Shown here: one piece after another, positions 50,857 to 59,116 of the stretch
Numbering within the stretch: position 1 is the first letter of the stretch
Layout: each line of letters begins with the position of its first letter
Assembly (NCBI GenBank): GCA_030645495.1
Contig: JAUSLV010000018.1
Coordinates: forward strand, 434,001-498,000
Source: Actinomycetota bacterium
GTDB taxonomy: Bacteria; Actinomycetota; Acidimicrobiia; Acidimicrobiales; Ilumatobacteraceae
DNA length: 64,000 nt
Reading direction: 5' to 3'
The notes under the pieces: model-generated
Database searches by the model: none
Told to the model about the DNA's origin: nothing
The model's input: only the letters and a program-made list of their open reading frames with translations
Position numbers and translations under genes: made by a program

Positions 50857-52779
50857 TCAGCGGGCGGTGCCGACGCCAACGGCCGGGGCGATCACCAACA
50901 CCTCATCGTCACGGCCGAGTGCGAGCGGTGCCCGCTTCGACGGGTTCACCACCACCTGGCCGGTCGTCACCACGCGGTATCCGATCGCGCTGTGGCCCTG
51001 CGCCGACGCAGTCACGACGACGTCGGCGAAGCACGTCGCGAGGTGGGCGCCATAGCCCGGGGCAGGGCGCAACTCGATCGAGCAACCCTCGCGGTCGAAC
51101 AGGTCGTCGAACACCTGGCCCAGTTCCGAGCGTTCGCTGAGCTGGGCCAACATCAGGCTGGTGAGTTCATCGCTGACCACGAAGTCGTCGACCCCGGTCG
51201 CCTCGGCCAACTCGGCGTTGCGCTGGTCGAGCATCTCGGCGACGATGCGCACTGGCCCGATGTCGTCGGCCTGGCGCACCTGGTTGAACGCGAGCAGCGT
51301 CAGCAGGGTGCGAGTGTCGGCCGTGGTGATGGGCAGGGCGTCGCGGTATCCGAGCACGATCACTTCGTGGAACGAGGTGCGCGCCGCGTGCGCGGCCACG
51401 ATCTCAGGACCACCCACCATTTCGCTCACTTCGAAGCGAACGTTGTGGGTGGTGATCTGGTCGCGCACCTGGGCGACATCCACCAACCGCGGATCGAGCA
51501 GCACTTCGACGGTGGTGCGCTGGTCGAGGAACTCGTCGAGCTCGGCGATGACGCGAGGACCCAACGTGCTCCAGCCCACGACGACGATGCGCCGCGGTGA
51601 TTCGGAGACCGCCGACCGCTCGACCGGTAGCAAGGTGCCGACTGCCGGCGTGGTATCGACGAGGAACTTCGAGTCGTCCTCGACGACTGCGATCAGCTGA
51701 TCGCCGGTGGCGAGCACGCGGTCGGCCGCAGGGTTGAGGGTCACCACGCCGTCGGCGGTCAGCACGCCGACGAGTGCCGATCGGTCGAACGCGAGCTGTG
51801 CCGTGGCGTAGGTGGAGCCGACCAGCTCGGTGAACGGAGCGAAGTACATCTCGTCGCCGTCGAAGTCGAGCAGTTCGCGGAACACGGCCGACAGGCCGCG
51901 CTGGCGGCAGGCCTGTGCGGTGAGTTCGGCCACGACTGCCTCGCTGCTGACCGTGACAAGACCCTCGCCGAGCAGCGACTCGATGGATGCCGCGGTGCCG
52001 GCGTTGACGACCTCGGCGACGATCGGGGCGTTGCCGCCACCATCGGCATGACCGGCGCGAAAGGCGCGGATGGCGAGCAGTGTCTTCACCACGTTGTCGT
52101 CGTTGCCATCGCCGATCACCAGGATCGAGCGGGCGAGCGGCAAGCTGGCGAGGCCCAACGCGTGCAGGTTCCACGGCTCGGCGCTGCGGCACACGATCTT
52201 GGTGGTGCGGGTGTCGGGGATGAAGTCGCGGAGGCGCTCCTCCATCTCGGTCTTGTCGGTCTCGGCCACGAGCACGACCGCCGCGTGCTTCGTCGACTCG
52301 TTGGCGATCACGAGTTCGCTCACGATCGCGGGCACCCGATCCGACCAGCCGAGGATCAATGTGTGGTGGCTCTCCAGCACCTTGCTGCGGCCCTTGCGCA
52401 ACTCCTCGACCCGCTGGTCGATGGCGTTGGCGATGAGGCCGATGAGGCTGCCGGCAATGAAGATGCCGGCGAGCGTGACGACCAGCTCGATCGCCCGCGT
52501 GGCGAAGCCGGTGTCACCGGAGAAGGTGCCGGCATCGAAAATGCGCAGGAGCGACTTCCAATAGGCTTCGAAGAACCCCAGGCTGCTGGTTTCGCCGTCG
52601 ATTCCCGACAGTCGGAACACCGTCAGCGCCAGTGCCGCGACGGCCACCACGGCCAGCGTCAGGAACCCGAGCCAACTGATGACGACGGACGGCCCGCGCG
52701 ACAACGCGGCATCGAATCGGTAGCGCAGACGCGCGGTGATTCCCGGCTTGGTTGCTGAGGTGGGTGACTGATCCGACAC
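50857..52779 (-). CDS. CASTOR/POLLUX-like ion channel with RCK/TrkA-N-type domains
   Basis: About 640 residues. Two membrane segments near the N-terminus (PSVVISWLGFLTLAVVAVAA; ELVVTLAGIFIAGSLIGLIA) flank a pore-loop-like YWKSLLRIFDAGTFSGDTGF. Two cytoplasmic Rossmann/RCK units follow (HHTLILGWSDRVPAIVSELV...; RRIVVVGWSTLGPRVIAELD...). This is the layout of bacterial relatives of plant CASTOR/POLLUX and Ca2+- or ligand-gated K+ channels. GTG 52779 is preferred because GGGAG lies 7 nt upstream; ATG 52842 would add 21 residues. Ion specificity unknown. Confidence 0.8.
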   Translation of the reverse strand: MSDQSPTSATKPGITARLRYRFDAALSRGPSVVISWLGFLTLAVVAVAALALTVFRLSGIDGETSSLGFFEAYWKSLLRIFDAGTFSGDTGFATRAIELVVTLAGIFIAGSLIGLIANAIDQRVEELRKGRSKVLESHHTLILGWSDRVPAIVSELVIANESTKHAAVVLVAETDKTEMEERLRDFIPDTRTTKIVCRSAEPWNLHALGLASLPLARSILVIGDGNDDNVVKTLLAIRAFRAGHADGGGNAPIVAEVVNAGTAASIESLLGEGLVTVSSEAVVAELTAQACRQRGLSAVFRELLDFDGDEMYFAPFTELVGSTYATAQLAFDRSALVGVLTADGVVTLNPAADRVLATGDQLIAVVEDDSKFLVDTTPAVGTLLPVERSAVSESPRRIVVVGWSTLGPRVIAELDEFLDQRTTVEVLLDPRLVDVAQVRDQITTHNVRFEVSEMVGGPEIVAAHAARTSFHEVIVLGYRDALPITTADTRTLLTLLAFNQVRQADDIGPVRIVAEMLDQRNAELAEATGVDDFVVSDELTSLMLAQLSERSELGQVFDDLFDREGCSIELRPAPGYGAHLATCFADVVVTASAQGHSAIGYRVVTTGQVVVNPSKRAPLALGRDDEVLVIAPAVGVGTAR

Positions 52780-52892
52780 GAGTTCGCTCCCGCTGTTGTT
52801 GTCCCGCGGCGAACTGCCCGCCCGTGGGTCGTAGGGCGCCATCCAACCACACCGGTGCAGGGCATCGGCCAATCGCGCCGCGCGATGCGTCG

Positions 52893-53318
52893 TCAGCTGT
52901 TCTGCAGGCTGCGGCGCAGCCCTTCGGCTTCCATCCGCATGTAGCGCTCGATCTTCTTGCCGAGGTGGCGTTCGATCCTTTCGGCGAAGCGGCCGGTCTG
53001 TTGGATCGTGAGGATCACTCGCACACCGCCGTCGGGCTGCGGCAGGATGCGGTGCTGCGCTGTCGACTGAACGCCCGGCAGTGCTGATGACCACGTGAAC
53101 GACGTGTTCGGGGTCCATTCGTCGACCACCCACGTGGCGGTGCCGAGGCCAGGCTGCGAGATGCGCACTCGACTGCCCAATCCGAACTGTCGGTCGTCGA
53201 GTGTGCGGATCTTGCGCACCGACTTCGTCCAGACCGGCCAGCGGTCGATGTCGGCGAGTACGGCCCACACCCGGTGTGCAGGCGCGGCGATCAGGGCCTC
53301 TGCTCGGTACGAGCCCAT
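52893..53318 (-). CDS. SRPBCC family protein
   Basis: A 141-residue helix-grip protein ([20 protein letters not shown], then [19 protein letters not shown], and a final helix [20 protein letters not shown]). This is the polyketide-cyclase/dehydrase-like type that binds hydrophobic ligands. ATG 53318 is fixed by a GGAGGT Shine-Dalgarno 7 nt upstream; the longer frame to 53435 is antisense to the alcohol dehydrogenase promoter. It precedes the channel gene by 113 bp on the same strand. Function unknown. Confidence 0.85.
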   Translation of the reverse strand: MGSYRAEALIAAPAHRVWAVLADIDRWPVWTKSVRKIRTLDDRQFGLGSRVRISQPGLGTATWVVDEWTPNTSFTWSSALPGVQSTAQHRILPQPDGGVRVILTIQQTGRFAERIERHLGKKIERYMRMEAEGLRRSLQNS

Positions 53319-53449
53319 CGCGCTGTCACCTCCGTACTCTCCCTCTTGACGGCGCCAGAGTAGCGGCTGCAACACCCGCAGATTCCGCGGGTCCAGCGCC
53401 AGCGCGTGCCCTAGATTCGCTGCGGGGAACACCACACAGGAGCAACACC

Positions 53450-54490
53450 ATGCGATCCGTCACCGCCTACGCCACACCAGGTCCCAGCGAGCCGTTCGGG
53501 AAGACCACGATCGAGCGCCGCGATCTGGAGGCAGGCGATGTGCTCATCAAGATCGCGTTCGCCGGCATCTGCCACAGCGACATCCACACCGGTCGCGGCG
53601 AGTGGGGTGCGACGCACTACCCGCTGGTGCCGGGCCACGAGATTGCCGGGGTCGTTGCCGAGGTGGGTACCGGCGTCACGAAGCATGCCGTGGGCGACCG
53701 TGTCGGTGTGGGCTGCATGGTGGATTCGTGCCGTGAGTGCGACAACTGCTTGGCGGGCGAGGAGCAGTACTGCCTGAAGGGCAGCACCGGCACCTACGGC
53801 GGCGTCGACAAGTACGGGCGGTACACCGACGGCGGGTATTCCGAGTACATCGTGGTCGAGCAGGATTTCGTCGTGCGGATCCCCGACGGTCTGCCGCTCG
53901 ATGTGGCCGCGCCGCTGTTGTGCGCCGGCATCACCGTGTACTCGCCGTTGCGCCACTGGGGCTGCGGCCCGGGCAAGAAGGTGGCCGTGGTGGGCATGGG
54001 CGGCCTCGGCCACATGGCGGTGAAGATCGCTGCGGCGATGGGCGCCGAAGTGACGGTGCTGTCACATTCGCTGTCGAAGGAGGCCGACGGCACGCGATTC
54101 GGCGCGCACCACTACTACGCCACCAGCGACCGGGCCACGTTCAAGCAGTTGCGCAACTCGCTCGATTTGATCATCAACACGGTGTCGGCGCCACTGCCGC
54201 TTGACTCGTACCTCGGCACCTTGCGGCTCGACGGGGCGATGGTGAACGTGGGCGCACCGCCCGAGCCGCAGTCGGTGCGAGCGTTCTCCTTGATGGGCGG
54301 TCGCCGAAGCCTGGCAGGGTCAGCCATCGGCGGCATTCGCGAAACGCAGGAGATGCTCGACTTCTGTGCGCAGCACGGGCTGGGTGCCGAGATCGAAGTG
54401 ATCAGCGCCGCGCAGATCGATGCCGCATGGGACCGCGTGGTGGCCAGCGACGTGCGCTATCGCTTCGTGATCGACACGGCGACGTTCTGA
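53450..54490 (+). CDS. Zinc-dependent NADP(H) alcohol dehydrogenase (cinnamyl-alcohol/AdhC type)
   Basis: A 346-residue MDR-family dehydrogenase interconverting alcohols and aldehydes. The catalytic zinc site is [15 protein letters not shown] and GHEIAG. The structural zinc site is C-x2-C-x2-C-x7-C ([17 protein letters not shown]). The cofactor motif is [20 protein letters not shown] (GxGGxG), and [19 protein letters not shown] is typical of the YahK/CAD branch. ATG 53450 has CAGGAG upstream and a -10-like TAGATT at 53412-53417. It is probably monocistronic, with a hairpin after the stop. Confidence 0.93.
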   Translation: MRSVTAYATPGPSEPFGKTTIERRDLEAGDVLIKIAFAGICHSDIHTGRGEWGATHYPLVPGHEIAGVVAEVGTGVTKHAVGDRVGVGCMVDSCRECDNCLAGEEQYCLKGSTGTYGGVDKYGRYTDGGYSEYIVVEQDFVVRIPDGLPLDVAAPLLCAGITVYSPLRHWGCGPGKKVAVVGMGGLGHMAVKIAAAMGAEVTVLSHSLSKEADGTRFGAHHYYATSDRATFKQLRNSLDLIINTVSAPLPLDSYLGTLRLDGAMVNVGAPPEPQSVRAFSLMGGRRSLAGSAIGGIRETQEMLDFCAQHGLGAEIEVISAAQIDAAWDRVVASDVRYRFVIDTATF

Positions 54491-54495
54491 TCGGC

Positions 54496-54516
54496 ACCGG
54501 CCGGCCACGCGCCGGT
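54496..54516 (+). terminator. Possible terminator after the alcohol dehydrogenase gene
   Basis: ACCGGC (54496-54501) and GCCGGT (54511-54516) pair around a 9-nt loop, 5 bp after the stop codon, followed by TGTGAAATT. The stem is short, so confidence is limited. Confidence 0.45.
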
Positions 54517-54549
54517 TGTGAAATTAGGTGCCTCTTTTCGCGGATTCGC

Positions 54550-54579
54550 GTGACACAAGTGTCAGGTACGTGTTACTGT
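54550..54579 (+). promoter_or_regulatory. Promoter of the Liv-type binding-protein gene, with palindrome
   Basis: GTGACA (54550-54555) and TACTGT (54574-54579), 18 nt apart, form a good sigma-A promoter. TGACAC-AA-GTGTCA (54551-54564) is a perfect palindrome lying on the -35 and could bind a regulator. The predicted transcription start is near 54586-54587, leaving a 5' leader of about 117 nt. Confidence 0.6.
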
Positions 54580-54586
54580 CCTGTCC

Positions 54587-54676
54587 CGGCGACCTGTCGA
54601 ATAGACGGGTCGCCGTACTTGGGGAGGAGAGTTGCACGGCGGTGCAGGCATGTGCCTGTGCCGTGAGCAACTCACG
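54587..54676 (+). ncRNA. Structured 5' leader RNA 1 of the Liv system (candidate cis-regulatory RNA)
   Basis: P1 is CGGCGACCTGTC (54587-54598) paired with GACGGGTCGCCG (54604-54615): 12 bp, one U-G pair, loop GAATA. It starts 7 nt after the -10, that is at about +1. After five bases comes GGGGAGGAG (54621-54629). P2 is GAGTTGC (54629-54635) with GCAACTC (54667-54673). It encloses ACGGC/GCCGT and CAGGC/GCCTG with an ATGT loop. The box CAACTCACG spans 54668-54676. A leader with the same order of elements precedes the Liv permease gene at 56191-56318. No Rfam family that I know fits, but I could not search. Confidence 0.55.
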
Positions 54677-54703
54677 TTTATGTCTGAAAGGGCAGCACAC
54701 AAC

Positions 54704-55981
54704 ATGATGAAAAGTTCCAAGCGTGCACTCGCGGCACTGCTGGTGCTCGGCCTGACGGCCGCCACCGCCTGCAGCGACGACGACAAGACGAGCGACAGCT
54801 CCACCGTGACCACCGAGGGCTCCACCGAGTCGACCGGGGCCACCGAGACCACGGCTGCCGAGGTCGATCCGCTGGGCGAGCCCAACGCTGCCGCCGGCGA
54901 GACCCTCAAGGTCGGCTACATGTGGTCGGGCGTGTCGGCTGCTGTCGACAACTCCACCGACCTCCAGTCGGCCCAGGCTGTCACCAGCTGGATCAACGAG
55001 TACGCCGGTGGCCTTGGCCCCGACGGCCGCAAGCTCGAGCTCATCGATTGCCCGGCTCCCGATGCGGCCACTTCTGCTGCCTGTGGTTCCACCATGGTGG
55101 AGTCGGGCGTGTCGATCGTGCTGTTCAACGTCATCGGCGATCCCGGCCCCTGGGCCACCACGGTCCTCGCTGCCGGCATCCCGATCTTCGCCTTCTCGTC
55201 GGCCCACGCGTCGATGACCGCCGCCCCCGGCATGGCCTTCACCATGACCAACCCGGTCGCCGGCATCGCCTACTTCCCGGCGAAGCTGGCCGTCAACAAC
55301 AACGCCAAGCGCACCGCTGTCGTCGTCATCGACGTGCCCGGCGCCACCGGCCCGGTCAACGCCCTCGGGCCGATGATCTTCGAGCAGGAGAACGCCGGCC
55401 AGCTGGACATCGTTCCGATCTCGCCCACGGCTCCCGACCACTCGTCGGCGATCCAGGTCGAGCTGCAGAACAACCCCGACGTCGTGTCGATCATCGGCAA
55501 CCCGGCCTTCTGCTCGCTGACCATCCGCGCCCTGCGTGATGCCGGCTACGAAGGTGTCATCGGCATGATCGGCAACTGCATCGACGGCGACATGCTCGAG
55601 CAGCTCTCCAATGGCGAGCTGAAGGACATCTACGTGTCGTACGCCGGTGGCGAAGACCCCGAGAACGCCGACTACGCCCTGTTCGTGAACATCCTGGCGA
55701 AGTACGACGACGCGATCTCGCCCCACGGCACGCCGGCCGGCGCCTTCGTGGTGCTGGAGAGCTTCCGTCGCTTCATGGAGGACTACGCCGGCGACTACAG
55801 CTCGGCCGATCTCGCTGCCCACATTGCCGGCCACGCCGGCGTGGATCAGCCCACGGTTGATGGTGGCAAGCTGGTGTGCGACGGCACGGCCCTGGCGATC
55901 GTGAAGATCGCTTGCACGGCCAACTACGTGATCGGTCAGCTCGACGAGACCGGTACGCCGGTGAGCTTCGAAGGCGCCTGA
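54704..55981 (+). CDS. Liv-type ABC transporter substrate-binding lipoprotein
   Basis: A 425-residue periplasmic-binding-protein-like lipoprotein (Peripla_BP_6/LivJ family). The signal peptide (MMKSSKRALAALLVLGLTA) ends in lipobox ATAC, followed by an acidic Ser/Thr linker. The mature part starts LKVGYMWSG and has two lobes (GLGPDGRKLELIDCPAPDAA; VSIVLFNVIGDPGPWATTVL; VVVIDVPGATGPVNA; FEGVIGMIGNCIDGDMLEQL-like segments). It captures a small amino acid, amide or organic acid. ATG 54704 has GAAAGGG upstream; ATG 54707 is one codon later. A TTG at 54632 next to GGGGAGGAG is in frame but would put the leader hairpin into the protein. A strong terminator follows. Confidence 0.9.
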   Translation: MMKSSKRALAALLVLGLTAATACSDDDKTSDSSTVTTEGSTESTGATETTAAEVDPLGEPNAAAGETLKVGYMWSGVSAAVDNSTDLQSAQAVTSWINEYAGGLGPDGRKLELIDCPAPDAATSAACGSTMVESGVSIVLFNVIGDPGPWATTVLAAGIPIFAFSSAHASMTAAPGMAFTMTNPVAGIAYFPAKLAVNNNAKRTAVVVIDVPGATGPVNALGPMIFEQENAGQLDIVPISPTAPDHSSAIQVELQNNPDVVSIIGNPAFCSLTIRALRDAGYEGVIGMIGNCIDGDMLEQLSNGELKDIYVSYAGGEDPENADYALFVNILAKYDDAISPHGTPAGAFVVLESFRRFMEDYAGDYSSADLAAHIAGHAGVDQPTVDGGKLVCDGTALAIVKIACTANYVIGQLDETGTPVSFEGA

Positions 55982-56012
55982 TCCTTCGCAGTAGCTAGTA
56001 CGCAGTACCTCT

Positions 56013-56052
56013 GAAGGGGTGGTGTCGAGCGCTTGCTCGGCACCACTCCTTC
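56013..56052 (+). terminator. Rho-independent terminator after the binding-protein gene
   Basis: GAAGGGGTGGTGTCGAGC (56013-56030) pairs with GCTCGGCACCACTCCTTC (56035-56052) around the loop GCTT: 18 bp with two G-U pairs. It is followed by GGTCGTTTT. The binding protein is therefore a separate transcription unit from the permease, allowing higher expression of the binding protein. Confidence 0.85.
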
Positions 56053-56177
56053 GGTCGTTTTGGCCCGCGACCATGCCCGGTGAGTCCGGTGTACGCGGGT
56101 CGCCCCGAGCGGACAGTGGTGTCAGATCGACCTCCCCAATTGGGTCACTGTTTTCGTGTGTTCGCCGTCACATGTGC

Positions 56178-56183
56178 TACGGT
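56178..56183 (+). promoter_or_regulatory. Promoter -10 of the Liv permease operon
   Basis: TACGGT at 56178-56183, with a start site predicted near 56190. No clear -35 is visible 17 nt upstream. Two palindromes lie before it: CCCAATTGGG (56135-56144) and CACATGTG (56169-56176, touching the -10). The second is one base different from CACAAGTG in the palindrome of the binding-protein promoter. Confidence 0.55.
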
Positions 56184-56190
56184 CCATGCC

Positions 56191-56318
56191 GGTATCGCCT
56201 CGCAAGGCGGTGCCATCACTGGGGAAGAGTCGGCACCGATCGCGACCTGTGTGTCTCGTGAATGCGCCGCTCGGCCGCGGTCCTGCAAGTAGCGCACACC
56301 TGTCAGATTCAACTCACG
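56191..56318 (+). ncRNA. Structured 5' leader RNA 2 of the Liv system (candidate cis-regulatory RNA)
   Basis: P1 is GGTATCGCCT (56191-56200) with AGGCGGTGCC (56205-56214), 10 bp with two G-U pairs. It starts 7 nt after the -10, exactly as in leader 1. Six bases later comes GGGGAAGAG (56221-56229). GAGTCGG (56227-56233) can pair with TCAACTC (56309-56315) with one mismatch, equivalent to P2 of leader 1. The identical 9-mer CAACTCACG is at 56310-56318. Between them is a longer insertion with TGCGC (56263-56267)/GCGCA (56292-56296). GGTGCC (56209-56214) could alternatively pair with GGCACC (56232-56237), disrupting P1 and allowing a switch. This and the terminator fill the 354-bp gap between the two Liv genes. 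Confidence 0.55.
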
Positions 56319-56335
56319 GAACGGAACTGCCGCCC

Positions 56336-59116
56336 ATGATGAGCCACTTCGGGTTCATGCTGCTCGGACTCGGTGCCGGTGCTGCCTATGCAGCGCTGGG
56401 GATGGCACTCGTGGTCACCTACCGAAGCTCTGGCGTGATCAACTTCGCCAGCGGCTCGATCGCCGTCTACGCCGCGTTCGTCTACGCGTACCTGCGCAAG
56501 GGCCTGTTCGTCACGATGATGCCGGGCACCCCGAAGACGGTCGACATCGGCGGTGACCCAGGGTTCGTGCTGTCGCTGCTGGGGGCACTCGTCATGTCCT
56601 CGCTGCTGGGGTTCTTGTTGTACGTCTTGGTGTTCCGGCCGTTGCGCACCGCGCCACCTCTGGCACGCGTGGTCGCGTCACTCGGTATCCAAATCCTGCT
56701 CGTGCTGGTGATCGTGAAGCGCATGGGCACCACCCAGACGCCGGTGAAGAAGGTGTTCCCCGACTCGAAGATCGAGCTCGGCACCGCCGTTGCGCACAGC
56801 GACAAGATCTGGACCGCACTCACCGTCGTTGCCGTCGCCCTCGCCCTGTCGGCGTTGTTCCGCTTCACGAGGTTCGGTCTCGCCACCCGTGCGGTGGCCG
56901 AGAGCGAGAAGGGTGCTGTGGTCAGCCGCATTTCGGCCACCCGTGTCGCCGCCCTGAACTGGATGCTGTCGTCCGCCGTCGCCGGCCTGGCCGGTGTGCT
57001 GATCGCCCCGCACATCGCCGTGGTGCCGATCGTGTTCTCGCTGTTCGTGGTGCCGTCGCTGGCCGCAGCCGTGGTGGGGCGCTTCGAGCATCTCGCGGCC
57101 ACCGTGGTGGCCGGCCTGGTGATCGGCATGCTCGAATCCGAGGCCCAGTTCCTGCACTCCACCTGGTCGTGGTTCCCCAGGAGCGGCGGCCCCGAGTTGG
57201 TGTCGCTGGTGATCGTGCTGGTGGTGCTGGTGGTGCGCGGCAAGCCGTTGCCCGCCCGCGGCGCCCTCATCGCCCGCTCGCTGGGCAGGGCACCGCGCCC
57301 GCGCAACCTGTGGTCCACGGCAGCCGTTGCCACCACCGCGGCTGTCGCCCTGATGTTCTTGTTCGACGGCAAGTGGCGCCAGGCGCTGATCCTCAGCTTC
57401 GTGTTCGGCGTGCTCTCGCTGTCCCTGGTGGTGATCACCGGGTATGCCGGGCAGATCTCGCTGGCCCAGCTCACCTTGGCCGGCACCTCGGCCTACATGC
57501 TCAGTTACGTCACCCAGACGATGGACATCCCGTTCCCCATCGCCCCGCTCATGGCGGCGTTCGTGGCGATGATCATCGGTGTGGTGGTGGGCCTGCCCGC
57601 CTTGCGTGTGCGCGGCCTCAGCGTGGCCGTGGTCACGCTGGCCCTGGCGGTCACGCTCGACGCGGCATGGTTCCGTAACACCGACATCGTCGGCTTCGAG
57701 GGTGGTGTCACCGCCAAGGAGCCCGAACTGTTCGGCTGGCACCTCGGCTGGGGTGTCACCCGTAACTCCGACCACATCGCCTTCGGGTGGATGGCACTGA
57801 TCACGCTGGTGCTGGTGGCCCTCGGCGTCGCGATGCTGCGCCGCAGCCAACTCGGTTCGGCGATGGTGGCCGTTCGTGCCAACGAGCGCTCCGCCGCTGC
57901 CGCCGGTGTGAATGTGTTCCAGGTGAAGCTGATGGCGTTCGCGATCGGCTCGTTCATCGCCGGTCTCGGTGGTGCACTCATCGCCTACCGCTACGGCACC
58001 GTGAGCGACCAGCAGTTCACGCCGCTGCTCGGCCTGTCGGTGTTCGCCACCGCCTACCTGGCCGGCATCACCTCGGTGTCCGGTGGCATCGCCGCCGGCT
58101 TCATGGCGATCGCGGCCCTTTCGTTCACCGCGATGAACACCTGGTTCGAATCCTCGGTCGGCCCCTGGTACAACGTGCTCACCAGCCTGCTGCTGATCGT
58201 GACGGTGATCACCAACCCGGAAGGCCTGATGGGCCCGAACCATGTGATCGCCGACAAGCTGCACGCGAAGCGGCAGGCGAAGAAGAACGCCGGCAAGGTG
58301 GCCGAGGCCGAGCCGCTGCTGGGCACGCTCGTTGCCGCCCCGATCGACGTCCACGGCCTGCCCACGCTGCTCAGCATCAAGGACCTCCACGTGGCCTACG
58401 GCGGCGTGGTGGCCGTCGATCAGGTGTCGTTCGACGTGCCGCAGGGTGCGATTGTCGGTCTGATCGGCCCGAACGGGGCCGGTAAGACCACGATGGTTGA
58501 TGCCCTGTCGGGCTTCGCCCGCAGCACGGGTCGGATCACCTTCGACGGGCACGATTTGGAGGGTCTGAAGGCTCACCAGCGCGTGAAGCGCGGCCTCAGC
58601 CGCACGTTCCAGGCGATCGAGCTGTACGAAGACCTGGCGGTGGAGGAGAACCTCGAGGTTGGCCTCGCCAGCGGTCGCCAGGGCCACGGTGCACACGCGA
58701 TGAAGAGCCTCGACGAGACCTGTGAAGTACTCGGCCTCACCGACGTGCGCGAACGCCCGGCAAGCGAGTTGTCGCAAGGCCAACGTCAACTCGTGTCGAT
58801 CGGCCGCGCGATGGTGGCCAAACCGAAGCTGCTGCTGCTCGACGAGCCTGCCGCGGGCCTCGACTCGAAGGAGAGCGAATGGCTCGGCCTTCGCCTTCGC
58901 GACGTGCGCGACCAGGGTGTCACCATCTTGATGGTGGATCACGACGTGAACCTGGTGCTCAACCTGTGCGACTACATCATCGTGCTCGACTTCGGGCGCC
59001 TGATCGCCGCCGGTACGCCCAGCCAGATCCGTAACGATCCGGCCGTGATCAAGGCCTACCTCGGTTCCACCCACTCAGAAAAGGCTGCTACCAGCTCGGA
59101 AGGTGCTTCCTCATGA
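56336..59116 (+). CDS. Liv-type ABC transporter: LivH-LivM-LivG triple fusion (two permeases plus ATPase)
   Basis: A 926-residue fusion. Residues about 1-300 are a LivH-like permease (GAAYAALGMALVVTYRSSGV, INFASGSIAVYAAF, FTRFGLATRAVAES). Residues about 330-650 are a LivM-like permease (LVVITGYAGQISLAQLTLAG, ALRVRGLSVAVVTLALAV, AGLGGALIAYRYGTV). After a Lys/Ala-rich linker, residues about 680-910 are a LivG-type ATPase: Walker A GPNGAGKTTM, signature LSQGQRQLVSIGRAM, Walker B LLLLDEPAAGLD and H-loop DHD. One polypeptide thus supplies most of the transporter. The start is ATG 56336; ATG 56339 is next. Its stop overlaps the LivF start (ATGA). Confidence 0.92.
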   Translation: MMSHFGFMLLGLGAGAAYAALGMALVVTYRSSGVINFASGSIAVYAAFVYAYLRKGLFVTMMPGTPKTVDIGGDPGFVLSLLGALVMSSLLGFLLYVLVFRPLRTAPPLARVVASLGIQILLVLVIVKRMGTTQTPVKKVFPDSKIELGTAVAHSDKIWTALTVVAVALALSALFRFTRFGLATRAVAESEKGAVVSRISATRVAALNWMLSSAVAGLAGVLIAPHIAVVPIVFSLFVVPSLAAAVVGRFEHLAATVVAGLVIGMLESEAQFLHSTWSWFPRSGGPELVSLVIVLVVLVVRGKPLPARGALIARSLGRAPRPRNLWSTAAVATTAAVALMFLFDGKWRQALILSFVFGVLSLSLVVITGYAGQISLAQLTLAGTSAYMLSYVTQTMDIPFPIAPLMAAFVAMIIGVVVGLPALRVRGLSVAVVTLALAVTLDAAWFRNTDIVGFEGGVTAKEPELFGWHLGWGVTRNSDHIAFGWMALITLVLVALGVAMLRRSQLGSAMVAVRANERSAAAAGVNVFQVKLMAFAIGSFIAGLGGALIAYRYGTVSDQQFTPLLGLSVFATAYLAGITSVSGGIAAGFMAIAALSFTAMNTWFESSVGPWYNVLTSLLLIVTVITNPEGLMGPNHVIADKLHAKRQAKKNAGKVAEAEPLLGTLVAAPIDVHGLPTLLSIKDLHVAYGGVVAVDQVSFDVPQGAIVGLIGPNGAGKTTMVDALSGFARSTGRITFDGHDLEGLKAHQRVKRGLSRTFQAIELYEDLAVEENLEVGLASGRQGHGAHAMKSLDETCEVLGLTDVRERPASELSQGQRQLVSIGRAMVAKPKLLLLDEPAAGLDSKESEWLGLRLRDVRDQGVTILMVDHDVNLVLNLCDYIIVLDFGRLIAAGTPSQIRNDPAVIKAYLGSTHSEKAATSSEGASS

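Noticed and set aside
54632-54703. TTG start next to GGGGAGGAG, extending the binding protein by 24 residues
   Set aside because: It would place a Cys-rich stretch before a normal lipoprotein signal peptide. The same purine box in the second Liv leader is followed by no start, so it is better explained as part of the RNA element.
56156-56335. N-terminal extension of the Liv fusion from 56156
   Set aside because: It would begin upstream of the predicted -10 (56178-56183), and its residues are basic and low in similarity to LivH. ATG 56336 starts the first membrane helix region.
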